46,665 bases of DNA, taken from the NCBI GenBank assembly GCA_947451925.1, contig CANGAW010000018.1:1-46665 (forward strand). Reading direction: 5' to 3'. Below, in pieces: positions 29,679-37,358 of this stretch; position 1 is the first letter of the stretch, and each line of letters opens with the position of its first letter. A program made the position numbers and the translations under genes. The stretch is from Burkholderiales bacterium. GTDB lineage: Bacteria; Pseudomonadota; Gammaproteobacteria; Burkholderiales; Burkholderiaceae_D. Below the pieces are notes generated by a model, which searched no databases, was not told the origin of the DNA, and saw nothing but the letters and a program-made list of their open reading frames with translations.

Positions 29679-30314
29679 ATGTTGAACGACGCAACGAGCA
29701 TCAATCAAGCGCAGACCGAGCCAACGCTGGCAGCAAAACTGCGTAGCTGGAAGTGGTGGGTTTACGGAGACATGCATCCACTGCCCCTGGAAAAAACACC
29801 CTGGCATTGCTACGCAATTCTGGCTATTGACCTAGTGCTTTGGCTGGCGTTTTTTCTGCATCCGTGGGCGACCACCTGGATCAACCGTACCCCGCCGGAT
29901 TTTTCTGCTTTGCAGACCGTGCACGGGAAAGTGATTACTACCAGCAGCAGGGCGCCGCATCTGTGGCTGAAGGCTGACAACGGCAGTCAATTGCGGATGA
30001 TGTTTCCGACTTTTTTGATTGACCTGCAAAGGCCGCTTGGCGGCACCAAAAGTCTGGGGCCGGCAAACGCCAGCGTCATGGGATGTCAAGCCACAGTCTG
30101 GTTCGACAAGCCGCGCTACACGCTGTTTGAACATTATCGAATATGGCAGATACGTTGCGATGACGGCAGTGAGGGCGCTTCGTATGACGAAATCGTCGCT
30201 GAGGCAGGCCTGACGCAATGGCTGGTCTGGACGGCAATGATTGGATTTTTGCTCGCTCCTTTATTGGTCTTTATCCAGCTCGCCCGCATTAAACAAGTGC
30301 TGCTCAAAAAATGA
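29679..30314 (+). CDS. Unknown two-helix membrane protein, first tandem paralogue
   Basis: I do not recognise this 211-residue protein's family. A short cytoplasmic N-terminus carries the motif LRSWKWWVYGD (about 22-32). A membrane helix follows at about 47-64 (ILAIDLVLWLAFFLHPWA), then an extracytoplasmic domain of about 120 residues with VHGKVI, GGTKSLGP, GCQATVWFD, YTLFEHYRIWQIRCD, and a second helix near 187-206. Two conserved cysteines (in GCQATV and IRCDDG) are also in the second copy and could form a disulfide. AGGAG at 29671-29675 precedes the ATG. GC is like the chromosome average. It is tandem with a divergent copy and lies between the adaptor and RTX genes. An accessory secretion factor or an immunity protein are possible roles; both are inference. 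Confidence 0.75.
   Translation: MLNDATSINQAQTEPTLAAKLRSWKWWVYGDMHPLPLEKTPWHCYAILAIDLVLWLAFFLHPWATTWINRTPPDFSALQTVHGKVITTSSRAPHLWLKADNGSQLRMMFPTFLIDLQRPLGGTKSLGPANASVMGCQATVWFDKPRYTLFEHYRIWQIRCDDGSEGASYDEIVAEAGLTQWLVWTAMIGFLLAPLLVFIQLARIKQVLLKK
29740..29764 (+). repeat. 25-bp identical block, copy 1
   Basis: This block in the first membrane paralogue encodes the RSWKWWVY part of its N-terminal motif and is identical in DNA to 30418-30442 in the second paralogue. The rest of the two genes is diverged at DNA level. Confidence 0.85.
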
Positions 30315-30359
30315 TCAAACCGATTTGCGACAACCGGCAAAGCTTGCGCAGAGTTCGCC

Positions 30360-30992
30360 ATGAATAGCGAAGTGATCGAGAGCGGAACTCCGGTCAAGCC
30401 GCCGCTCAGGCAGCGCTTGCGTAGCTGGAAGTGGTGGGTTTATGGCGATGTGAATTCTATGCCGCTAAAAAAACCGCCAAAGTGGTATCGGGCTCAGATT
30501 TTTTTAGCAATATTTTTTTGGATATTTTTTGGAATTCATCCTTTAGTTAGTACCTGGATTAACTCAACACCACCGGAGTTTTCTCAGCTTCAAATTGTTC
30601 ACGGCAAGGTGATTTATACAAGTCGCCTTAGTCCGCACTTGGGCATTGAAACTGAATCTGGGGAAACACTTCGCATGGAGTATCCGGGATTTTTATCCAA
30701 TTACGGAAGACCGGTGGGCGGAACGCGAAGCCTCGGCCCTGATAACGAGCGTGTTTTTGGCTGTATGGCGACAGTTTGGTTTGACGTACCTAAGTACACC
30801 TTGTGGAGCCGACATCGAGTTTGGCAAATCACTTGTGACAACGGTCAGGCATCGGCGCTTTACTTTGATTTTGTAGCAAGTTCCGCTAGAAAAATGGGAC
30901 TTATTCATTGGTCGGTGAGTATCTTTTTCATCATGCCATTTTTAATGTTTATTTATTTAATCCGATATCGGAGGGGGTTCTATGAGCGGTAA
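30360..30992 (+). CDS. Unknown two-helix membrane protein, second tandem paralogue
   Basis: This 210-residue protein has the same layout as its upstream neighbour: LRSWKWWVYGD near residue 20, a membrane helix about 47-66 (IFLAIFFWIFFGIHPLVS), an extracytoplasmic domain with VHGKVIY, GGTRSLGP, GCMATVWFD, YTLWSRHRVWQITCD, and a second helix near 182-203. The two cysteines are kept. Only the first 80 or so bases are of normal composition; after the 25-bp block shared with copy 1 the DNA becomes AT-rich (30481-30540 is about 30% GC by hand count). It overlaps the RTX gene by 11 bases, so its expression is tied to that protein. The overlap and shared composition make it the closest candidate partner (immunity or export helper) for the RTX N-terminus; this is inference. 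Confidence 0.75.
   Translation: MNSEVIESGTPVKPPLRQRLRSWKWWVYGDVNSMPLKKPPKWYRAQIFLAIFFWIFFGIHPLVSTWINSTPPEFSQLQIVHGKVIYTSRLSPHLGIETESGETLRMEYPGFLSNYGRPVGGTRSLGPDNERVFGCMATVWFDVPKYTLWSRHRVWQITCDNGQASALYFDFVASSARKMGLIHWSVSIFFIMPFLMFIYLIRYRRGFYER
30418..30442 (+). repeat. 25-bp identical block, copy 2
   Basis: Identical to 29740-29764. AT-rich sequence begins within about 40 bases to its right and continues into the RTX gene, so the block may mark a recombination junction. Confidence 0.85.
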
Positions 30993-33900
30993 TGGCGCAA
31001 CGATTGTCATAAATTCTTTTGGTACAAAATTCGGTCTAGTTAATACCGCAATGGGAACTTATGACTCGAATGGAAAATTAAATATTTCGGGGCTTATGGT
31101 AGGTGGTGCATCAGCCGTATTGGGTGTGGCAGAGTTGTTTGGGAAGTCAAGTGCGATAGCTCAAGTTTATATTGGCATAGTTGGTGCTGATTTAGCTATA
31201 GATAAAATAAAAGATTCTTATTTTGAAAATGGAACGATCAAGTCTTCCGATGTTTTCTCACTTGCTGGCAGTGTTGGAAACATCGTCATCGGTTTTACTA
31301 AAGCCGCCAGTCCTTGGGGGGCTGCTTACACCACCGCCACTGTTTTGGCTGAGTTTGGTTCAAATATTTATGAAGCCCGTACCAAAAGTAACGGTATAAA
31401 ACTCGATTTTTTAAATGAAAATCTGTTTTACAGATCCACAGAATTACAAATAGAAGACAAGTGGTTGCCACCGGTTGAAGTCATTGGGTCAAATTGGGAA
31501 AACACGCTGAAGGAATCGGTCACCGATTGGACTGACGCTCGCTCACTGGCATCGGTTTACCACCAGCTCGAATATCAAAGTCCGGCCGAATTTGCCAACG
31601 ATCTCGCGCAATTCGCGCCCAATAATGTAGATGCTCTTGATGCCTGGTTCAGTGGTTACGAAGCGGGAAATAATGCTTCGGCTGGTTTCAACGACAGCTT
31701 TGCCAACAATAACAACGACTTTGACTCTAGCTACTACAACGGATTCGACAACAGCTATGACTTCAGCTACGACTACGGTGGCGGCTGGTGGCCCGTGCTG
31801 GTTGATCTCGACGGTGACGGCGTCGAAATCAAACCCTTGTCCAGTAGCCTTGCGCTGTTTGATGCCGATGCCGACGGTTATGCAGAGCGCACAGCCTGGG
31901 TGGGTGCCGACGATGGTTTGCTGGTGATTGATCTTGGCAATGACGGGCAGATTACCGACGCCAGGGAAGTTGCATTCGCCAACTGGACTGACGCACAAGA
32001 CACCGACCTGCAAGCCTTAGCCAGCACCTTTGACAGCAATGACGATGGAGTTTTCGATGCACGCGACTCGCGCTTCTCGGAATTTCGCATCCGGCACGAT
32101 GCCAACAGCGACGGTCATGCCGATGAAGGTGAACTGCAAACGCTGGAAGCCTCAGGCATTCAAAGCATGGCCTTGCATGTGAAGGACGGCACTGGTGTCA
32201 AGCTTGATGATGGTACCGAGGTACATGGAACGTTTGATATCCAACATACAGATGGCAAGCTGGTGCAGGGTGCTGACGTCACACTGGCTTACCACGGCGA
32301 GGGCATGCGCGAGGAACGCGATGCTGCGGGTAATCGGCTGTTCCGGCTTGAGTCAGGCGATGTATTGCGGCAGCGTCGATTGGGTACTGACGAAAATAAT
32401 TTCACGTTCACCGACAAGCAGTGGATAGGCGCCACCGGCAACGCAGAAAGCAATCGTCTTGATGCATCGGCGGCAAGCTGGAATGTAGTGCTCGAAGGCG
32501 GTGAGGGCAACGACACGCTTTTAGGCGGCGCAGGAGCCGACTGGCTGCAAGGTGGCGCCGGCGCCGATACCTTAGCCGGTGGCAAAGGCGATGACGTACT
32601 GCTGGCTGACAGCGACGATGTTCTGGCCGCGCAGGCAAATGGCGCAGGCATTAATGGCGGCGAAGGCTTTGATCTGCTGCTGGTCTTAGGCGATGCTGCG
32701 CTGGATATCAATGCCGACACCTTTGGCGTTGAAGCAGTCAGCACATCTGCCGGACATGATCATTTGCGCGGTGAGAACGATGCGACAAATTATGTGTTCG
32801 ATGGCGGCAATGGAGACGACAGCTTGACCAGCGCCGGCGGCAACGACCTACTCACCGGCGGTGGCGGTAATGACCAGCTTGATGCCGGTGCCGGTAATGA
32901 TCAGCTCGTCGGTGGTGATGGGGCGGATCTGCTCAAGGGTGGCGCGGGGAACGATCTGCTAACTGGCGGCAGTGGTGACGACAGGCTGGAAGGAGGCGCT
33001 GGTGATGACGTTTATCTATTGAATCGAGGCGACGGCGCAGACCGGCTCTTTGATTATGCAGAAGGGGAGCATGAGGAAAAATATAGTTATCAGGAGCAGA
33101 TTTCCTATAACCAGCAGTACAACTATTACGAGCAGGTCAGGCGTGGCTCGGGCAAAAATGCTTCCTGGGTGAATGAGCTGCGTACAGGCTACCGCTCGCT
33201 GACACGGACGGAAAACAGGACGGGTTACCGCTCGGTATACGGTGAAGTCGATGGCGGCATTGACAGTCTGCAGTTTGGCAATGGCATCGACATTCAAGAT
33301 ATCGTTCTCGAACGTGTTGGCAATGATATGCGGGTCAGTCTGCGTTCCACTGACAACGACGATATGTTGAGTCAAGACAGCATGACGATCGAAGACTGGG
33401 TCGATGAAAAAAATCGCATTGAAAATTTCAGCTTCGTCGATGGCAATCTGCTTGATTTCAGTCAGATCATCAATGCACAGCATGGAGCAGCAGGCGCAGA
33501 TCAGCTATCAGGTACGGCATTGGGTGATTTTATTTCTGCAGGGTCAGGCAACGACGTGCTTACCGGTAATGCAGGCAATGATGTTCTGACTGGCGGTTCA
33601 GGCAACGACACGATCAATGGCGGCGACGGCCGCGACTTGTTGTTTGCGGGCGTTGGTAACGACAGTTTGTCAGGCGGGTCAGGTGAAGACTATCTGATTG
33701 CCGATGCCGGAGAAGACACGCTTGACGGTGGTGCGGCTGACGACACGCTTGACGGTGGTGCGGCTGACGACACGCTCGCCGGCATGGACGGCAACGATAC
33801 TCTGCTTGGTGGTGCTGGTAATGACCGGCTGCTTGGCGGTGCTGGCCGTGATCTGCTGATGGGCGGTGCAGGCGACGATACTTATTTCTATTTTCGTGGC

Positions 33901-36294
33901 GATGGCCGCGACGAAATTTTTGACAATGCCGAGCATGAGCAAGTCAGTCCTGTGCAGGTTTACGCTGGCAGCGTCTATCAGCGTAGCGGAAAATCCGGTA
34001 ACTGGGTCGCGCAATACCGGACCGAAACCCGCGTCAGTGTGGTTCAGGATGACGGCGGCAACGATAGTCTGCAATTCGGCCAAGGCATAAACCTCGATGA
34101 TTTGTTTGTCCAGACCGCAGACAATGACCTGCTTGTCGCACTGCGTTCAGGTGATGACGCGGCACTCAGTCAGATGGATGATCAGCTGAGCATACGGCAG
34201 TGGAGTAATGCTAAAAACCGTGTTGAAACCTTCGGCCTGGTCGACGGTATCAATCTCAATATGTCGCGCATCGACTATGCCGCCAGCGGCTTGGCTGGCG
34301 ATGATGTGCTTGATGGAAGCGTCAATGGTGATCTGTTGTCAGGTGGTGCAGGCAATGACAGCTTGCGCGGCATGGCTGGCAGTGACTATCTGATCGGTGC
34401 TCGCGGCAATGATTCTTTGCAGGGCGGGGACGGTGATGATGATCTGTTTGGCGGAGAAGGCAATGACATACTCAACGGGGATGACGGTGCGGATTACCTG
34501 TTGGGTCAGGCCGGCAATGACATCATCAATGGTGGCAATGGCAATGATGTAATCACTGGCGGCACTGGCGACGACACGCTGAATGGCGGACGTGGCAACG
34601 ATGTTTATCACTTCAATCGGGGCGATGGTCACGATGTCATTGACGAGTCCTCTCTGGGCCAGGAGGTCTATGCACAAGCCTATACCTACGACACGGCAGT
34701 GCAAAAAATCGTAGGTAGTGGCAAAGGCGCACATTTGGCGTGGGTCAGCGAGACGAGAACCGGTTACCGCAGTGCGATTCGAGCCACCGAAGGCGGTGAC
34801 GACACCATCGAATTTGGCCCCAATATCGACATCGGTGACGTCCTGCTAAGCCGCAGCGGAGCCGACATGACGATCTCACTGACGCCGCTGCAAGCCAGCG
34901 ATACGACAGACAGCCTGACAATAAAACAGTGGACTACGCCGCAATATCGGATGGAACATCTGCGCTTCATGAATGACTTTGCCGTCGACATCGCGCAGAT
35001 TGCCAATGCCGTAGCCGGAACCAGTATTGATGACGTGATCGCGGCGCAGTCGGGTGAGGCGACATGGTTGGGCGGTGCTGCCGGCAACGACACCCTCAAC
35101 GGCAGCAGCGCAGCCGATGTGCTGCACGGTGGCCTTGGTAGCGACACGCTCAAAGGTGGTGACGGCGATGATGTCTACATTTTCGCGCGTGGTGATGGCA
35201 AAGATACGATCTCCGACAGTGGCAGCGCCAGTGTCGGTACGGACAGAAATCAGCCTGGTGGTGACAAGCTGCTGTTTGGTCCGGATATCAAAATGGAAGA
35301 TCTTGTGCTCAGTCGTGAAGGCGACGCGATGGTGGTCTATCTGCGCGACCGCAACGATCCTGAGGCAGCACTATCGCTGCTCAGTGATTCAGTCACGATT
35401 CATAATTGGAATAACGCAGCACAGCGTGTCGAAGTATTTCAATTCTTTGACGGCAAAGATTTTGATCTGTCCGAAGTTACGCACACCTTCCTGGGCCGCG
35501 ATGGTGAAACTAGCGCTGACACGCTGGAAGGATCATCGTCAGCGGATTGGATGGATGGATTTTCTGGCAACGACATCTTGCGCGCCGGTGCAGGCAATGA
35601 CTATGTAATCGGTGGCAGCGGCAACGATCAGTTGTTTGGTGCTGAGGGCAATGATTTGCTCTCAGGTGGTCAGGGTGATGATGCAATCAATGGCGGATTC
35701 GGCGATGACATCCTGATTGGTGACAGTGGCAACGACACGCTAACAGGCGACGGCGGCAAAGACTTTATTTTTGGTGGCGCAGGGGACGATCATATTTCAG
35801 GCGGTGATGGTGACGACGTCATCATCGGTGACTCGGGTAACGACACTTACACGGCAGGAGCTGGTACTGACGTTTATCGTTTCGGCTTTGGTGATGGCAA
35901 GGACACCTATATCGGCTCTGAACAGTCTGCAATCAATGGCACCGATTTTATTCAACTCGAGTCCGACATCACAAAAGAATCGTTGTGGTTTGAGCGCGTC
36001 GACAACGATTTGGTGATGCGCCTGTTGGGTGCGACTGACAGCATCACTTTCAAAGATTGGTACTTTAGCAGTGACCCAGCCAAAAATTGGAATTCACCAG
36101 AAGCAGCGAAGCGCTATGTCTATGGTTTTGAAGCAGGCGGCGAACTGCTGAGCCAGGCTAAAGTCAACAGTCTGGTCTCAGCAATGGCGGGCTTTACGGC
36201 CAACGATGGCAGCACTGCCTACGGCGCCAGTGCTGCCGAGTTGCCAGCATCTGTTCGCAACGCCATCAATGCTGCATGGGCCATTGCGGCATAG
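30982..36294 (+). CDS. Large RTX calcium-binding protein secreted by the type I system
   Basis: This 1770-residue protein has no Sec signal, as expected for type I secretion. Residues 1-170 are AT-rich-encoded, with hydrophobic Gly/Ala-rich segments (about 37-70 and 97-130) that could enter membranes. Residues about 225-265 are Asn/Asp/Tyr-rich. A block at 275-390 has EF-hand-like loops (DLDGDGVE from 275, DSNDDGVFD from 351, DANSDGHADEGEL from 373). From about 503 on, RTX nonapeptide arrays (GGxGxDxL) alternate with five modules of the haemolysin-related type (DVYxFxRGDGxD ... DSLxFGxxI ... NDMxVSLRS ... TIxxWxxxxNRVExFxF). Modules 1-3 carry an insert with GK and RTGYRS (K725, K1004, K1248). 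The last 50 residues should hold the secretion signal. The RTX arrays should fold on binding calcium outside the cell. Toxin, adhesin or bacteriocin are all open; the acyltransferase next door favours a membrane-active protein. Confidence 0.9.
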   Translation: MSGNGATIVINSFGTKFGLVNTAMGTYDSNGKLNISGLMVGGASAVLGVAELFGKSSAIAQVYIGIVGADLAIDKIKDSYFENGTIKSSDVFSLAGSVGNIVIGFTKAASPWGAAYTTATVLAEFGSNIYEARTKSNGIKLDFLNENLFYRSTELQIEDKWLPPVEVIGSNWENTLKESVTDWTDARSLASVYHQLEYQSPAEFANDLAQFAPNNVDALDAWFSGYEAGNNASAGFNDSFANNNNDFDSSYYNGFDNSYDFSYDYGGGWWPVLVDLDGDGVEIKPLSSSLALFDADADGYAERTAWVGADDGLLVIDLGNDGQITDAREVAFANWTDAQDTDLQALASTFDSNDDGVFDARDSRFSEFRIRHDANSDGHADEGELQTLEASGIQSMALHVKDGTGVKLDDGTEVHGTFDIQHTDGKLVQGADVTLAYHGEGMREERDAAGNRLFRLESGDVLRQRRLGTDENNFTFTDKQWIGATGNAESNRLDASAASWNVVLEGGEGNDTLLGGAGADWLQGGAGADTLAGGKGDDVLLADSDDVLAAQANGAGINGGEGFDLLLVLGDAALDINADTFGVEAVSTSAGHDHLRGENDATNYVFDGGNGDDSLTSAGGNDLLTGGGGNDQLDAGAGNDQLVGGDGADLLKGGAGNDLLTGGSGDDRLEGGAGDDVYLLNRGDGADRLFDYAEGEHEEKYSYQEQISYNQQYNYYEQVRRGSGKNASWVNELRTGYRSLTRTENRTGYRSVYGEVDGGIDSLQFGNGIDIQDIVLERVGNDMRVSLRSTDNDDMLSQDSMTIEDWVDEKNRIENFSFVDGNLLDFSQIINAQHGAAGADQLSGTALGDFISAGSGNDVLTGNAGNDVLTGGSGNDTINGGDGRDLLFAGVGNDSLSGGSGEDYLIADAGEDTLDGGAADDTLDGGAADDTLAGMDGNDTLLGGAGNDRLLGGAGRDLLMGGAGDDTYFYFRGDGRDEIFDNAEHEQVSPVQVYAGSVYQRSGKSGNWVAQYRTETRVSVVQDDGGNDSLQFGQGINLDDLFVQTADNDLLVALRSGDDAALSQMDDQLSIRQWSNAKNRVETFGLVDGINLNMSRIDYAASGLAGDDVLDGSVNGDLLSGGAGNDSLRGMAGSDYLIGARGNDSLQGGDGDDDLFGGEGNDILNGDDGADYLLGQAGNDIINGGNGNDVITGGTGDDTLNGGRGNDVYHFNRGDGHDVIDESSLGQEVYAQAYTYDTAVQKIVGSGKGAHLAWVSETRTGYRSAIRATEGGDDTIEFGPNIDIGDVLLSRSGADMTISLTPLQASDTTDSLTIKQWTTPQYRMEHLRFMNDFAVDIAQIANAVAGTSIDDVIAAQSGEATWLGGAAGNDTLNGSSAADVLHGGLGSDTLKGGDGDDVYIFARGDGKDTISDSGSASVGTDRNQPGGDKLLFGPDIKMEDLVLSREGDAMVVYLRDRNDPEAALSLLSDSVTIHNWNNAAQRVEVFQFFDGKDFDLSEVTHTFLGRDGETSADTLEGSSSADWMDGFSGNDILRAGAGNDYVIGGSGNDQLFGAEGNDLLSGGQGDDAINGGFGDDILIGDSGNDTLTGDGGKDFIFGGAGDDHISGGDGDDVIIGDSGNDTYTAGAGTDVYRFGFGDGKDTYIGSEQSAINGTDFIQLESDITKESLWFERVDNDLVMRLLGATDSITFKDWYFSSDPAKNWNSPEAAKRYVYGFEAGGELLSQAKVNSLVSAMAGFTANDGSTAYGASAAELPASVRNAINAAWAIAA
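33721..33774 (+). repeat. Perfect 27-bp tandem duplication within an RTX array
   Basis: Two identical 27-base units (33721-33747 and 33748-33774) encode two identical RTX nonapeptides LDGGAADDT. Other repeats of the same array differ at many bases, so this looks like a recent slippage duplication. Confidence 0.9.
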
Positions 36295-36302
36295 GGGCAG
36301 GT

Positions 36303-36839
36303 ATGAGTACGCAAAGTGATTGCGGCAAAACCTTCGCTAATGGTGCGCCCCCCAGTTTGACCAATATGAGTGTGCTGGGCGAGGTCGTCTGGCTGATGGC
36401 ACACTCCGCATTGCATCAAGGCTGGCCCATTAACAGCATCATGCAGTGGGTGATTCCGGCGCTGCTGCACAGGCAGTGCCGCCTTTATCATCGTGATGGG
36501 CGTCCCGTTGCTTATGTCGCCTGGGCTGGGCTGTCTAAGGATGTGGAAGAGAACTATGTGCTCAATCCGCGAAGTTTGCAGCCCAAAGACTGGATCAGCG
36601 GTCAGCGACGCTGGCTGATCGACTGGATTGCACCGTTCGGCGATAGCGCCGCAGTCATCCGTGACTTGCGTAGCGGCTTGTTCAAAGAAGAAGTGGGCCG
36701 GGCGCTGCGCGTCAAGCCCGGTTCGGATCAAATGCGGATTGTTTATTTGCATGGCGCCAATGCACGCAACAAGGCGAAAAATGACATCTTCAATCCCACT
36801 GTGGATTTGCAGGGTGCTGCCCATCGCGCCGGTCTGTGA
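36303..36839 (+). CDS. Toxin-activating lysine acyltransferase, HlyC family
   Basis: This 178-residue protein belongs to the HlyC/RTX-acyltransferase family, which moves fatty acids from acyl carrier protein to lysines of an RTX protoxin in the cytoplasm. It aligns by eye with E. coli HlyC: VLGEVVWLMAHSALHQGWP contains H38, matching catalytic H23, and WLIDWIAPFGD contains D107, matching D92. RPVAYVAWAGLS and WISGQRRW are also typical. ATG 36303 follows GGGGCAGG at 36295-36302, eight bases after the RTX stop, so it is cotranscribed with its likely substrate. Its place at the end of the operon is unusual: classical RTX operons begin with this gene. Confidence 0.92.
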   Translation: MSTQSDCGKTFANGAPPSLTNMSVLGEVVWLMAHSALHQGWPINSIMQWVIPALLHRQCRLYHRDGRPVAYVAWAGLSKDVEENYVLNPRSLQPKDWISGQRRWLIDWIAPFGDSAAVIRDLRSGLFKEEVGRALRVKPGSDQMRIVYLHGANARNKAKNDIFNPTVDLQGAAHRAGL

Positions 36840-37004
36840 AGATGTTCTTGTCGTGTCGTGTTTTGCGAATAAAAGTGCATGTTTGATTTTCATCAGGATG
36901 ACAGCGGGGCTTCAATCGACGAATTTTCTATTGTTCAAGCGCAGGCTGAAAATCATTGCCTTTCGCTATACCCATGATCAAAAAATAGTCTTCAAATTGT
37001 TCAC

Positions 37005-37033
37005 TTGACGGTTCGCATTCCTTCCGATACCGT
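37005..37033 (+). promoter_or_regulatory. Candidate sigma-70 promoter for the importer operon
   Basis: TTGACG (37005-37010) matches the -35 consensus in five of six positions; 17 bases later TACCGT (37028-37033) is a weak -10. It is the best pair seen in the gap and lies 320 bases before the first permease gene. A weak -10 with an overlapping inverted repeat would suit an activator- or repressor-controlled promoter. Confidence 0.35.
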
Positions 37034-37066
37034 ACAAAAATTGATTTAAAGCAATTTTTTATACGG
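37030..37066 (+). promoter_or_regulatory. Inverted repeat overlapping the candidate promoter
   Basis: CCGTACAAAAATTG (37030-37043) is an imperfect inverted copy of CAATTTTTTATACGG (37052-37066), with an 8-base spacer. Its left arm covers the candidate -10. It may be a regulator binding site; a weak AT-rich terminator for the upstream operon is the alternative. Confidence 0.4.
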
Positions 37067-37166
37067 ATGTAAACGACAGCCAAAAAAATATTTCGCACCA
37101 CAACCGGCGATCAATCGTTTCTTCCAACTGCTCCAAAGAGAGCGGGCAAATAAGGGGACTAAGGAA

Positions 37167-37358
37167 ATGATGGAACAGCAAACTGTTTTTGCATGCCTGA
37201 TGCTGGGCGTGTGCTTTCTCACTGTGCTCGATTACGCCGGCAAGCCTGGAAAAAATCGATTTTTATTACGCCGGTTTTTCCATGATGGCAGCTCAGCAGA
37301 GCCGCCATTAATCAGCGATTCACAGTCTTCCTTTGCTACGGCAAGGGGCGCGCTGTGA
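37167..37358 (+). CDS. Possible small membrane protein upstream of permease
   Basis: This 63-residue frame starts after AAGGGG and AAGGA (37152-37165), has a hydrophobic N-terminal stretch (TVFACLMLGVCFLTVLDYA, about 5-23) and then a basic segment. Its stop overlaps the GTG start of the permease gene (GTGA), which would fit a coupled leader gene. No family is recognised and the C-terminal half has no typical protein pattern, so it may be only an open leader sequence. Confidence 0.35.
   Translation: MMEQQTVFACLMLGVCFLTVLDYAGKPGKNRFLLRRFFHDGSSAEPPLISDSQSSFATARGAL

Larger units (their letters stand above)
36840..37166. other. AT-rich gap between RTX island and importer operon
   Basis: No gene is supported here. 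The stretch contains the candidate promoter at 37005-37033 and the inverted repeat at 37030-37066. No clear terminator for the RTX operon was found. Confidence 0.6.

Noticed and set aside
33016..33483. Long minus-strand open frames inside the RTX gene
   Set aside because: They are complements of biased Gly/Asp-rich repeats, with no ribosome site and no known domain. The + strand frame has clear RTX repeats.
32500..36000. RTX repeats considered as CRISPR or satellite DNA
   Set aside because: The repeats are coding nonapeptides of varying DNA sequence in one open frame, without constant repeat and unique spacer structure.
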